Assembly: GCA_963786985.1 (NCBI GenBank) | Contig: CAWBBL010000025.1 | Location: forward strand, 124,001 to 188,000 | Reading direction: 5' to 3' | DNA length: 64,000 nt | DNA from: Desertimonas sp963786985 | GTDB lineage: Bacteria > Actinomycetota > Acidimicrobiia > Acidimicrobiales > Ilumatobacteraceae | Shown: positions 17,213 to 25,886 of the stretch, in pieces | Position numbering within the stretch: the stretch's first letter is position 1 | How the letters are laid out: the number at the start of each line of letters is the position of its first letter | The notes under the pieces: model-generated | What the model was told of the DNA's origin: nothing | Database searches by the model: none | Seen by the model: only the letters and a program-made list of their open reading frames with translations | Translations under genes and position numbers: made by a program

Positions 17213-18985
17213 ATGGAGTCGGCCGCTGATCGCCCGGGCGAGGGGCGATTGGCTCGCAGCGCGGCGATGGTCTGGGCGATGGTCAGGCTCCATCCGCGCC
17301 CGTTCATCGTCGCAGTCATCGGCGCGGCGATCTTCGCCACGTGCACGGTGCTGTCGAGCGTCGCCGTGCAGTGGGTCACCGATCACGTCATCGTTCCGCG
17401 ATTCGACGGCGGCGACGTGGCGGTGTCGACCGTCGTCGCCGGTCTGGTGTTCCTCGGCGCCGTCGGGGTCGTCCGGGCCGGGGGGGTAGTCCTGCGTCGC
17501 GTGTTCGCCGGGATCACCCAGTTCCGGGTCGGAGCGACGTTGTCGAACAGCGTGATCGAGCGCCTCGTTCGCCAACCGATCTCGTGGCACCAGCGTCGGC
17601 CGGACGGTGACCTCGTCGGCCGGGCGAGCGTCGACACCGACACGGCAATCGCCGTGCTGGCACCGATCCCGTATTCCGTGGGGACGGTGCTGATGATCGT
17701 CCTGTCCACCGTGTGGCTGTTGGTCACCGACCGTGTCCTCGGTGCCGTGGCCATCGCCGTGTTCCCCCTGCTGTTGGTGACCAATGTCGTCTACCAGCGA
17801 CGCGTGGACCGCCACTTCGACGCCGCCCAGGCCGAGCTCGGCCGACTTTCGGCGAGCGTCCACGAGAGCTTCGAAGGAGTCCAACTCGTCAAGGCCTACG
17901 GTGCCGAGCAGCGCGAGACCGAACGGCTGTCGGAGATCGCCGGGCGGGTGCGCGACTCGCGGGTCCGGGCCGTGCACCTGCAGGGGACGTTCGACGCCGT
18001 GCTCGACGTGCTCCCGTCGCTGGCCAATGTGGCCATCGTCGTCGTCGGTGCCTATCGAGTGAACAGCGGGGAACTCACGGTCGGCGAGTTGACGAGCTTC
18101 ATCTACCTGTTCACCCTGCTCGTCTTCCCACTGCGCCTGATCGGGTACGTGCTGTCGTCGATGCCGTTCTCGTTGGCCGGCTGGACGCGAGTGCGCGAAG
18201 TCCTCGACGAGCCGCTCGACGCGGATCCGTTGGATGCTGTCGGCCGGGCGCCGGCCGGCATCGGCCTGCGGGTCGACGACGTCTCGTTCACGTTCACCGG
18301 AGAGTCGACACCTGCGGTGGACGACGTGTCGCTGACCGTCCCGACCGGGCGGATCGTCGCGGTGGTCGGGCCGACGGGCGCTGGCAAGAGCACACTCGTC
18401 GAGCTGGCGGGCGGCCTCGTCGCTCCTGACCGAGGCACCGTGGCGACGAGCGCCGGAGCCCGTTCGCTCGTCTTCCAGGAGGCGTTCCTGTTCGCCGGCA
18501 CGATCGGTGACAACGTGGCGATGGACGGTGAGTTCACGGAGGAACAGACGTGGGAATCGTTGCGTCTCGCCTGCGCCGCCGGCTTCGTGGCCGATCTGCC
18601 CGATGGGCTCGACACGGTCGTCGGCGAACGTGGGGTGAGCCTGAGCGGCGGTCAACGCCAACGCGTGGCCCTGGCCCGAGCGCTCGTCCGGCAGCCGTCG
18701 CTGCTCCTCCTCGACGACACCACGTCGGCGCTCGACCCGGCCACGGAGCGGACGGTGCTCGCCAACTTACGCGCCGCATTGGCCACCACGACGGTCCTGA
18801 TGGTGGCGTCGCGGCCCTCGACGATCGCCCTGGCCGACGACGTCATCTACGTCGCACGTGGCACGGTGGTCGACCACGGGACGCATGGCGAATTGATGTC
18901 ACGAAACGCGTCGTACCGGCAGTTGGTCGAGGCGTTCGAAGCCGACCGCACCGGGGCGATGGCGATGGGGGTCGCCGGTGACTGA
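17213..18985 (+). CDS. ABC exporter half-transporter with a degenerate ATP site
   Basis: A 590-residue ABC exporter: six membrane helices (about residues 30-310) and a C-terminal ATPase. Walker A is GPTGAGKST (about 385) and the signature is LSGGQRQ (about 476). The Walker B segment reads LLLLDDTTSALD, so the catalytic Glu is Asp, and the switch region reads ASRPST where His is expected. Both losses are what is seen in the degenerate half of heterodimeric exporters such as TM287/288. The partner is the next gene, which starts 8 bp inside this one. ATG 17213 follows a purine-rich CAGGAG. The substrate is unknown. Confidence 0.88.
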   Translation: MESAADRPGEGRLARSAAMVWAMVRLHPRPFIVAVIGAAIFATCTVLSSVAVQWVTDHVIVPRFDGGDVAVSTVVAGLVFLGAVGVVRAGGVVLRRVFAGITQFRVGATLSNSVIERLVRQPISWHQRRPDGDLVGRASVDTDTAIAVLAPIPYSVGTVLMIVLSTVWLLVTDRVLGAVAIAVFPLLLVTNVVYQRRVDRHFDAAQAELGRLSASVHESFEGVQLVKAYGAEQRETERLSEIAGRVRDSRVRAVHLQGTFDAVLDVLPSLANVAIVVVGAYRVNSGELTVGELTSFIYLFTLLVFPLRLIGYVLSSMPFSLAGWTRVREVLDEPLDADPLDAVGRAPAGIGLRVDDVSFTFTGESTPAVDDVSLTVPTGRIVAVVGPTGAGKSTLVELAGGLVAPDRGTVATSAGARSLVFQEAFLFAGTIGDNVAMDGEFTEEQTWESLRLACAAGFVADLPDGLDTVVGERGVSLSGGQRQRVALARALVRQPSLLLLDDTTSALDPATERTVLANLRAALATTTVLMVASRPSTIALADDVIYVARGTVVDHGTHGELMSRNASYRQLVEAFEADRTGAMAMGVAGD

Positions 18986-20831
18986 CTTGGTGGTCGAACC
19001 GAGCGGCCGATTCTCGACGCCACCAGCGAGGTTCTCGGCGGTGCGGACGATCGGTCGCGGGCTGGAGGAGGCCCCGATCCTGCGCCAGGGCCTTGGTGTC
19101 ACGTGGATGCTGGCGATCGTCGGCGCCGTGGGACGCGTGGTCGTTCCGATCCTCCTCCAACAGGCCATCGACAAAGGGATCATGGGTGCCGAGGAGGTGC
19201 GCGTCGGCTTCGTCGCCAAGCTCGGGTTGATCGCCGCCGGAGCACTCATTGTGTCCGGGATCGCCCAGCGCCACGCCGTCGTGCGCCTCGGCACACGCAG
19301 CGAGGAGGCGTTGTACCACCTGCGCGGACGACTGATCGGTCACATCCACCGGCTGAGCCTCGCCGACCACAACGAGGAGCGTCGGGGCGCGTTGGTTGCC
19401 CGCGTGACGAGCGATATCGAGACGCTGGCCCAGTTCTTCCAATGGGGCGGCATGACGTGGCTGCTCAATGGACCGTTGATGCTCCTCGTCGGTGCCGTGA
19501 TGCTGGCCTACGACTGGGGTCTGGCGCTCGTCGCCTTTGCCCTCGCCGCGCCGCTGGCGCTCGTCTTACGCGTGGTCCAGCGCCACCTCGTGGGGGCCTA
19601 CGAGACGGCTCGCCAGCGCAACGGCGAGATGATGGGGGCGATCGGCGAGGTGGTCGGCGGAGCCGAGACGATCCGGGCCTACGACGCCGGGGAGGCGTTC
19701 GGAACGAACGCCGTGGCGATGGTCGACCGTCGAAGGTCGGCACAGATTCGAGCTGGGGTGATCGGGTCGTTGCTGTTCCCCTCCGGCGAACTGTTCTCCG
19801 TGCTCACCATTTGCGGTGTGATCGCGATCGGTGTGGCCCGCGGCCCGGCGAGCGGACTGACGGCCGGGGCGATGATCGGGTTCGTCTTCCTCACCTACCG
19901 GTTCCTCGAGCCGATCGCCGAGTTCACCGAGGTTCTCGATCAGACCCAGACCGCTGTCGCCGGCCTCCGCCGGGTGCTCGCGGTGCTCGACATGGAGACC
20001 GGGCCGCCGCCGACGGACCGACCAGTGCCCCTGCCGGCTGGCGAGCTCGACATCGCCGTGCGCAACGTCACGTTCGCCTATCCCACGAGGGGGATCACGA
20101 CGTCGCTCGACGAGGCCGTGCTGCGCGACGTCGACGTGTCGATTCCCGCCGGTCAGCAGGTTGCCCTCGTCGGCGCGACGGGTTCCGGCAAGACGACCCT
20201 CGGACGGCTGATCGCCCGCTTCGCCGATCCCACCGTTGGGGAGCTGTACCTCGGGGGAGTTCCCCTGCAGTGCGTGGGCAACGACGAGCTCCGCCAACGC
20301 CTCGTGGTCGTTTCTCAGGAGCCGTTCCTGTTCGACGACACCGTCGCCGCCAACGTCGGGTTCGCCAAGCCGGGTACGTCGTTCCCCGACATCGAGGCGA
20401 TGGTCAGCCGGCTCGGGCTCGACGACTGGATCGACTCATTGAGCGACGGGCTGCTGACGAGGGTCGGTGAGCGCGGCGCGAACCTGTCGGCAGGAGAGCG
20501 TCAGCTCGTCGCCATTCTCCGGGCGGGTGTCGCCGACCCCGACGTACTCGTCCTCGACGAAGCAACCTCGTCGGTCGATGCGCTGACCGAGGTGCGCATC
20601 TCGCGAGCGCTGAGCCGGCTGGCCGAGGGGCGCACGACGATCGCCATCGCCCATCGCCTGTCGACGGCGGCCCGGGCCGACCGGGTCCTCGTGCTCGACG
20701 AAGGGGTGCTCGTCGAGGACGGCACCCACGACGAATTGGTCGCCGCCGGCGGCGTCTACCGCCGATTGCACGACGCCTGGATGGTGGCCACGAGCGTCCA
20801 CGACGCGGCCCTGTCCAGCTCCCCCGACTGA
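18978..20831 (+). CDS. ABC exporter half-transporter with canonical catalytic residues
   Basis: Partner of the preceding gene, 617 residues, GTG start overlapping it by 8 bp. It has a longer N-terminal cytoplasmic stretch, six membrane helices and an ATPase with GATGSGKTT (about 400), VLVLDEATSSVD with the catalytic Glu, and AHRLST with the switch His. Its signature is LSAGERQ rather than LSGGQ. In a heterodimer that weakened signature faces the degenerate Walker site of the partner, so one site is canonical and one is not. Export of a lipid or drug is likely; nothing nearby fixes the substrate. It ends 23 bp before a palindromic repeat. Confidence 0.88.
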   Translation: MTDLVVEPSGRFSTPPARFSAVRTIGRGLEEAPILRQGLGVTWMLAIVGAVGRVVVPILLQQAIDKGIMGAEEVRVGFVAKLGLIAAGALIVSGIAQRHAVVRLGTRSEEALYHLRGRLIGHIHRLSLADHNEERRGALVARVTSDIETLAQFFQWGGMTWLLNGPLMLLVGAVMLAYDWGLALVAFALAAPLALVLRVVQRHLVGAYETARQRNGEMMGAIGEVVGGAETIRAYDAGEAFGTNAVAMVDRRRSAQIRAGVIGSLLFPSGELFSVLTICGVIAIGVARGPASGLTAGAMIGFVFLTYRFLEPIAEFTEVLDQTQTAVAGLRRVLAVLDMETGPPPTDRPVPLPAGELDIAVRNVTFAYPTRGITTSLDEAVLRDVDVSIPAGQQVALVGATGSGKTTLGRLIARFADPTVGELYLGGVPLQCVGNDELRQRLVVVSQEPFLFDDTVAANVGFAKPGTSFPDIEAMVSRLGLDDWIDSLSDGLLTRVGERGANLSAGERQLVAILRAGVADPDVLVLDEATSSVDALTEVRISRALSRLAEGRTTIAIAHRLSTAARADRVLVLDEGVLVEDGTHDELVAAGGVYRRLHDAWMVATSVHDAALSSSPD

Positions 20832-20853
20832 CCGACGACCGCACCGTTGTCGA

Positions 20854-20924
20854 TCTGGGCGGCCTTCGGTCCACTCTCCGTTCTGGGCGGCCGGCGGTCC
20901 GCTTTCCGGCCTTCGGCCGCCCAG
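20854..20924. repeat. Solitary copy of the CTGGGCGG palindromic repeat (family 1)
   Basis: A 71-bp copy of the repeat that also brackets the DUF559 gene near 37.5 kb. It has two direct half-units beginning TCTGGGCGGCC and an inverted end GGCCTTCGGCCGCCCAG, so it can fold into a long hairpin. It lies between the convergent ABC exporter gene and the unknown gene whose stop begins at 20925, where it could also act as a terminator. No gene is attached to this copy. Confidence 0.8.
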
Positions 20925-21608
20925 TTAACGGCTTGGCGAGACAGTGGTGGCCAGCACGTGAGTGGCGGTGGGGCGATCGGCGACGTCGCTGCTCAACGCC
21001 GAACAGTCGGCGATCGTCGACGCGAGCAGTTCGAGCAGGACGTCGTCGCGGTCGCCGCCACAGCTCTCGGCGATGCCTCCCACCGCCAACAAGACGATGC
21101 TCGGTGCGCTGCGCCGATGGAACCGCGCCGTCGGGACAGGTCGGTCACCGCAGTACTGGCGCGCCCAGCGGTCCGCCGAGGGCACCGACGCCAAGGTCTC
21201 CCGGCCGACGTCGGACAGCGACGTGGTCGGCCTTCCGTCGAGTTCGGCGAGCACCCGTTCGCACGTCAACAGGCCGACCGCCAGCGCCCGCTGGTGTTCG
21301 TAGCTCACGACCGGTACCGCCGTCACCGCGGCGCGCCTGGCGATCACCGCGTTCCACCGCGGATCGTCGCTGGTCAAGCCGATCACTGACGGGATCAGCG
21401 CCGTCAGGCGCTGCCGGGCGTCGTCGGACGTGTTGTCGTTGACCAGCCGGGCCACGGCCGACAGCAGCGGGTGGGTGCAGCTGGGATGGTCGCTCCAGCG
21501 CTCGCCGGCGAGGTACGACGCAAATTCCATGAAGCACGCCCCTTTACGTGGCGAGCGATGCTTACCCCTGGTCAGCATCGGCACGAGTGTCGGAGTTGCT
21601 GTTGTCAT
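20925..21608 (-). CDS. Conserved-looking protein of unknown function
   Basis: A 227-residue soluble protein rich in Ala, Arg and Asp with many predicted helices and no membrane segment. Segments such as SDHPSCTHPLLSAVARLVND and LIPSVIGLTSDDPRW look conserved, but I cannot name a family. ATG 21608 is preferred because GGAGG precedes it by 6 nt; an ATG at 21530 (MEFASYLAGERW) with a weaker AAAGGGG is a reasonable alternative and may be where the conserved part begins. The stop abuts a palindromic repeat. It is divergent from ctaA. Confidence 0.6.
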   Translation of the reverse strand: MTTATPTLVPMLTRGKHRSPRKGACFMEFASYLAGERWSDHPSCTHPLLSAVARLVNDNTSDDARQRLTALIPSVIGLTSDDPRWNAVIARRAAVTAVPVVSYEHQRALAVGLLTCERVLAELDGRPTTSLSDVGRETLASVPSADRWARQYCGDRPVPTARFHRRSAPSIVLLAVGGIAESCGGDRDDVLLELLASTIADCSALSSDVADRPTATHVLATTVSPSR

Positions 21609-21675
21609 GGCACGCCTCCGTGGTGGAGTCCGTCAGTTCCAGTCTGCCCCATGTGGGCCCCGCTTGTCACCGCCG

Positions 21676-21681
21676 TAATCT
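21676..21681 (+). promoter_or_regulatory. Putative -10 hexamer of leaderless ctaA
   Basis: TAATCT ends 7 nt before ATG 21689. It lies in the 80-bp divergent gap with the unknown gene starting at 21608; nothing else is visible in that gap. Confidence 0.45.
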
Positions 21682-21688
21682 GCGAAGA

Positions 21689-22630
21689 ATGACGGAGTGG
21701 CGGATCAGCGCTGCGCAGTATCGGGCGATCACCGTCGCCGCCCTTGTCGCGATCTGCGCGATCATCGTCACCGGAGCCGCAGTGCGCCTCACCGGGTCAG
21801 GTTTGGGTTGCGCCGACTGGCCGGCGTGCAGCAGTACCAAGTTCATCGATGTCTCCTCTCGCCACGCGGCGATCGAGCAGGTCAATCGCCTGTTCACCGG
21901 GTTCGTCAGCCTCGCCGTGATCGCCGCCGTGCTCGGCTCGCTGGTCCGCAGCCCGCGCCGGGGCGACCTCACCGTGCTGTCGCTCGGCCTGGTGACCGGG
22001 GTTGTCGCCCAGATCCTGTTGGGCGGCGTCACCGTGCTCGTCGACCTGCACCCTGCCGCAGTGCAGGGGCACATGCTGTTGTCCCTCGTCCTCGTGGCCA
22101 ACTCGGTCGTCCTCGTCCGTCGCGCGTCGGAACCCGACGACGGGGTCGTCGTGCGTCCGGTCTCACCGGAGATATCCAGGCATACAGCCGGGGTCGCCGC
22201 CCTCACGGCGCTGGCTCTCGTCACCGGCACGGTGGTCACCGGTGCCGGGCCGCACGCCGGCGACGAGGAGGCACGGCGGTACGGGGTGGCGATCGCCGAC
22301 GCCGCGCGGGTCCACGGAACGAGCGTCGTGCTCGCGGTGGTGGCCGTGCTCGTTCTCGCCTGGCGCTTGCGTCGACGGCCGGCGGAGCGCACCGAACTGG
22401 CCGAATGGGTCTCTGGATGGATCGTCGTCGCCCTGCTCCAGGGGGCGATCGGCTACATCCAGTACTTCAACGAGGTGCCTGCGCTGCTCGTGGGAATCCA
22501 CGTGTTCGGCGCCACCGTGCTCTGGGCGGTCACCGTTGGACTAGTCATGAGCACGGTCCCGACCCGCCGCATCGCCCCGGTTCCGAACCACCCCAGGGCG
22601 ACCGCAGCGACGGTCCCGGCGACCGGTTGA
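21689..22630 (+). CDS. ctaA: Heme A synthase (COX15/CtaA family)
   Basis: A 313-residue protein with eight hydrophobic helices that oxidises heme O to heme A for aa3-type cytochrome oxidase. Four helix-embedded His match the heme ligands of the family: AIEQVNRLFTG preceded by HA, HMLLSL, RVHGTSVVL and GIHVFGATVLW. GLGCADWPAC in the first external loop holds the Cys pair of the actinobacterial/Bacillus type. The ATG is placed 7 nt after a TAATCT hexamer. No other oxidase genes are in the window. It ends 95 bp before the substrate-binding protein gene. Confidence 0.88.
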   Translation: MTEWRISAAQYRAITVAALVAICAIIVTGAAVRLTGSGLGCADWPACSSTKFIDVSSRHAAIEQVNRLFTGFVSLAVIAAVLGSLVRSPRRGDLTVLSLGLVTGVVAQILLGGVTVLVDLHPAAVQGHMLLSLVLVANSVVLVRRASEPDDGVVVRPVSPEISRHTAGVAALTALALVTGTVVTGAGPHAGDEEARRYGVAIADAARVHGTSVVLAVVAVLVLAWRLRRRPAERTELAEWVSGWIVVALLQGAIGYIQYFNEVPALLVGIHVFGATVLWAVTVGLVMSTVPTRRIAPVPNHPRATAATVPATG

Positions 22631-22725
22631 GCGGTTGAACGCGAGCCGAAACTGCGCGTTAAAGTACGCCCACCCACGAAGACCGGGTAATCCGGCCCGT
22701 CATGAACTGGGGGGAGTTACAACCG

Positions 22726-24090
22726 ATGCAACGATCAAGATCACGCCGCGGCGTAGCGGCGATGGTCCTGGGGGCGGCGCTCGTCGCGATCGCCCAGGGA
22801 ACCACTTCTGCCACGACCGTCCCTGGCGAACCAACCGGCACAGGTCCGGCCGGCGGCGAGGTCGTCCAATGCGGCTTCGCTCCGAGCGACACCACCGACG
22901 GCGACATCGCCGGGTTCTCCGGCACGACACCGTACAGCGAGCTCACGCCCGACTTCTTGGAGCGCATCTGCGGTGTCGACCCAGCGCTCCAGGACTTCAA
23001 CTACGCCGCCGAGGCGTACGACGTCGTGACGATCCTCGCCCTGGCGATGGAGATCGCCCAGACCGACGGCATCGAGCACGCCAGCGAGATCATCGGCGTC
23101 ACGCGCGACGGCACGAAGTGCACATCGTTTGTCGAGTGCAAGCCGCTCGTCGACGCCGGCGAGGACATCGACTACGACGGCAGCTCGGGGCCACTGGAGT
23201 TCGACGGCAACGGTGAACCGACGATCGCCAGCTACGGGCTGTTGAAGATCGGCGACAACAACCGCATCGACCCGACACTCACCGAGTTCATCGTCGTCGA
23301 GGGCGAAGGGGCGTTCCCCGAGCCGGTGCCGGTCGAAGGCACCCGCGAGGGTGACGGCGTCATGACGATCGGCTCGCTGCTGCCACAGACCGGGATCCTG
23401 GCGTTCCTCGGACCACCCGAGTTCGCTGGTGTCGATCTTGCGGTGCAGGAGATCAACGCGGCAGGCGGCGTTCTTGGTCAGCCCATCGTCAACATTCCGG
23501 GCGACTCCGGTCACACGGACACCAACCAGGCCGATCAGACCACTGACCGCCACCTGTCCGAGAATGTCGACGCCATCATCGGCGCCGCATCGTCGGGCGT
23601 GTCGCTCACCGTGATCGACAAGATCGCGGCTGCCGGCGTGACCATGTTCTCGCCAGCCGCCACGTCGCCGGAACTGTCGACGTACGACGACAACGGCCTG
23701 TTCTTCCGCACGTCGCCGCCCGACATCTACCAGGGCGACGTGCTCGGACAGTTCGTGGTCGGTGACGGCAACCAGACCGTGGCGATCATGAACCTCAACG
23801 ACGCGTATGGCAACGGCCTTGCCGACGAGGTGACTTCGACGGTCGAGGAGTCCGGCGGCGAGGTCGTCGAGCGGATCGTCTACGACCCGCAGGCGCAGTC
23901 GTTCGACAGCGAGGTCGGCCAAATCGCCGCAGCCGACCCCGACGCCATCGTCCTGATCGGCTTCAACGAGTCGTCGCGGATCCTGCGGGCGATGGTCGAG
24001 CAGGGCATCGGTCCACGCGACATCCCCGTCTACGGGTCCGACGGCAACATCGGCAACGCCCTCGGTGTCGACTTCGACGCCGGTAACTGA
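22726..24090 (+). CDS. Branched-chain amino-acid type ABC substrate-binding protein, circularly permuted
   Basis: A 454-residue secreted binding protein of the Leu/Ile/Val (Peripla_BP_6) type with a signal peptide (about residues 1-30) and a low-complexity linker. The order of the fold is unusual. Residues about 60-192 (VDPALQDFNYAAEAYD, GVTRDGTKCTSF, DIDYDGSSGPLEF) are what normally ends such proteins. Residues about 208-454 (MTIGSLLPQTG, FAGVDLAVQEINAAGG, AIIGAASSGVS, YGNGLADEV) are what normally comes first. The protein stops at GNALGVDFDAGN, the point where the N-terminal block DIAGFSGTTP would continue. ATG 22726 is chosen for GGGGGAG upstream; ATG 22702 is less likely. It probably serves the convergent livHMGF genes. 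Confidence 0.8.
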   Translation: MQRSRSRRGVAAMVLGAALVAIAQGTTSATTVPGEPTGTGPAGGEVVQCGFAPSDTTDGDIAGFSGTTPYSELTPDFLERICGVDPALQDFNYAAEAYDVVTILALAMEIAQTDGIEHASEIIGVTRDGTKCTSFVECKPLVDAGEDIDYDGSSGPLEFDGNGEPTIASYGLLKIGDNNRIDPTLTEFIVVEGEGAFPEPVPVEGTREGDGVMTIGSLLPQTGILAFLGPPEFAGVDLAVQEINAAGGVLGQPIVNIPGDSGHTDTNQADQTTDRHLSENVDAIIGAASSGVSLTVIDKIAAAGVTMFSPAATSPELSTYDDNGLFFRTSPPDIYQGDVLGQFVVGDGNQTVAIMNLNDAYGNGLADEVTSTVEESGGEVVERIVYDPQAQSFDSEVGQIAAADPDAIVLIGFNESSRILRAMVEQGIGPRDIPVYGSDGNIGNALGVDFDAGN

Positions 24091-24109
24091 CATCCACTAG
24101 TCGGAAGCG

Positions 24110-24139
24110 AGAGCCCGGGCCCGTCGGCCCGGGCTCTTT
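24110..24139. terminator. Bidirectional intrinsic terminator
   Basis: An 11-bp perfect stem (AGAGCCCGGGC / GCCCGGGCTCT) with a 6-nt loop and a short T run lies between the convergent binding-protein gene and livF. It can stop transcription from both sides. Confidence 0.8.
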
Positions 24140-24168
24140 CGCGTTCGTGGAGCGTTCGTGGGTCGACG

Positions 24169-24915
24169 TCAGACCCGAGCGAGCGTGCCGAGGTACAGCT
24201 CGATGACGCGCGGATCGCCGAGCAACTCGCGGCCGGTGCCCGTATAGGCGTTGCGTCCCTGGTCCAACACGTAGCCGCGGTGGCACACCTGCAGGCAGCG
24301 GCGGGCGTTCTGTTCGACCATCAAGATGGCGACACCGGTGTCGTTGATCATCTTGCAGCGCAGGAACACCTCGTCCTGGAGCATCGGGGAGAGCCCGGCC
24401 GACGGCTCGTCGAGCAGCAGCAACGTCGGGTCGAGCATCAACGCTCGGCCCATCGCCACCATCTGCCGCTCGCCGCCGGACAACGATCCGGCGCGCTGGT
24501 CGGCCCGTTCGGCGAGCCTCGGGAACAGCCCGGTCACGACCTCGTAGCGCTCCTTGAAGCGCTTCGGAGTGAGGAAGCAGCCCATCTCCAGGTTCTCGCG
24601 CACGGTCAGCGCCTGGAAGACGTTCTTCGTCTGCGGCACGAAGCCGACGCCGCGCTGGACCAGCTTGTGGGCCGGCTGGCCGGTGATGTCGTCGCCATGC
24701 AAGCGGACGACACCCGAGCGGACGGCGACGAGACCGAGGACCGCCTTGAGGAACGTCGACTTGCCGGCCCCGTTCGGACCGATGATCCCGACGAACTCGC
24801 CAGGTGTGACAGTGACGTTGCAGCCGTTGAGAATGTTGACCTCGGGCACATAGCCGGCGACGAGATCGGTGGCGTCGATGACGTTGGACGTTGATGTCAG
24901 GGCGGCGGCGCTCAT
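24169..24915 (-). CDS. livF: Branched-chain amino-acid ABC transporter ATP-binding protein LivF
   Basis: A 248-residue ATPase of the LivF type: GPNGAGKSTFLKAVLG (Walker A), QTKNVFQALTVRENLEMG, LSGGERQMVAMGRALM (signature), LLLLDEPSAGLSP (Walker B) and a C-terminal LIVMVEQNAR-like segment (ILMVEQNARRCLQ). It powers uptake with LivG. ATG 24915 overlaps the livG stop (ATGA), so it is the last gene of the livHMGF operon. The operon reads into a bidirectional terminator shared with the convergent binding-protein gene. Confidence 0.92.
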   Translation of the reverse strand: MSAAALTSTSNVIDATDLVAGYVPEVNILNGCNVTVTPGEFVGIIGPNGAGKSTFLKAVLGLVAVRSGVVRLHGDDITGQPAHKLVQRGVGFVPQTKNVFQALTVRENLEMGCFLTPKRFKERYEVVTGLFPRLAERADQRAGSLSGGERQMVAMGRALMLDPTLLLLDEPSAGLSPMLQDEVFLRCKMINDTGVAILMVEQNARRCLQVCHRGYVLDQGRNAYTGTGRELLGDPRVIELYLGTLARV

Positions 24916-25886
24916 CCGGCTGGCTCCTCGGTGGCTTCGACTCCCCAGTCGCTGACGTGGTGCTCCTCGGCGATCTGTTGGAGTGTGTCGACTCCGAGGT
25001 CGCCGGCGTCGAGACCCAGCTGTTCGATCGCCTCGGCCTCGTCCATCGCCCCGATGTCGACGTCGTGGTGCGCGCCGAGATAGGCGTCGATGACCGCCTG
25101 ATTGCCGGAGATCTCGGCTGCTGTCCCCTCGGCGATCAAGCGGCCCTCGGCCATCACGAGGACCCAGTCGCTGATCTCGTGAACCATGTCCATGTCGTGC
25201 TCGACGAACAGCACGGTGCGCCCCTCGGACTTGAGCTGATGGATGTGATTGAGCAGGCTCTGCTTGAGCGCCGGGTTGACGCCGGCCATCGGCTCGTCGA
25301 GCATGATCAGCTTTGGATCAGTCATCAGAGCCCGGGCCATCTCCAGCAACTTGCGCTGTCCACCGGAGAGATTGCCGGCGAACTCGTCGCGCATCTGATC
25401 GAGCCGGAAGCGTTGCAACAGCTCGTCGGCTCGTTCGGTGATCGACCGCTCCTGAACGCCCCAGGCGAATTGCCAGGGCGCCGCCCACAGCCGTTCACCG
25501 CGCTGGCCGGTGGCTCCGAGGCGCATGTTCTGGATCACGGACAGGCGGGCCAGGCTCTTCGTCAGCTGGAACGTGCGGACCATCCCGAGGCGCGCGAGTC
25601 GGTGCGGCTTGGTGTGCGCCACTGGCACGCCGTCGAACGTCCACTGTCCGGTGTTCGGCTCGTCGAAGCCGGTGAGGAGGTTGAAGAACGTCGTCTTGCC
25701 TGCGCCATTCGGCCCGATCAGGGCGCTGATCTCGCCGCGCTGTACCTCGGCGTGGTCGACATCGACGGCGACGAGCCCGCCGAACGCCCGGCGGACCGAG
25801 TCGACCACGAGGATCGGATCGGTCTTGACAACGCCCGGCTGACCTGCCGGCCAGCCTTCGGCGTCGGCAACAACTTCAGCGGACAT
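24912..25886 (-). CDS. livG: Branched-chain amino-acid ABC transporter ATP-binding protein LivG
   Basis: A 324-residue LivG-type ATPase with GPNGAGKTTFFNLLTGF, LSGGQRKLLEMARALM and LIMLDEPMAGVNP, plus a Liv-specific FVEHDMDMVHEISD. The C-terminus extends about 60 residues past the usual end (from DAYLGAHHD on) in an acidic tail of unknown role. The start is set at ATG 25886 (MSAEVVADAEGW), which overlaps the livM stop by 11 bp; upstream codons lie in livM. Third gene of livHMGF. Confidence 0.92.
   Translation of the reverse strand: MSAEVVADAEGWPAGQPGVVKTDPILVVDSVRRAFGGLVAVDVDHAEVQRGEISALIGPNGAGKTTFFNLLTGFDEPNTGQWTFDGVPVAHTKPHRLARLGMVRTFQLTKSLARLSVIQNMRLGATGQRGERLWAAPWQFAWGVQERSITERADELLQRFRLDQMRDEFAGNLSGGQRKLLEMARALMTDPKLIMLDEPMAGVNPALKQSLLNHIHQLKSEGRTVLFVEHDMDMVHEISDWVLVMAEGRLIAEGTAAEISGNQAVIDAYLGAHHDVDIGAMDEAEAIEQLGLDAGDLGVDTLQQIAEEHHVSDWGVEATEEPAG

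Noticed and set aside
22631..22725. Riboswitch or RNA gene before the binding-protein gene
   Set aside because: No conserved aptamer pattern or stable hairpin could be seen; only an AT-richer promoter-like stretch and a strong ribosome site.
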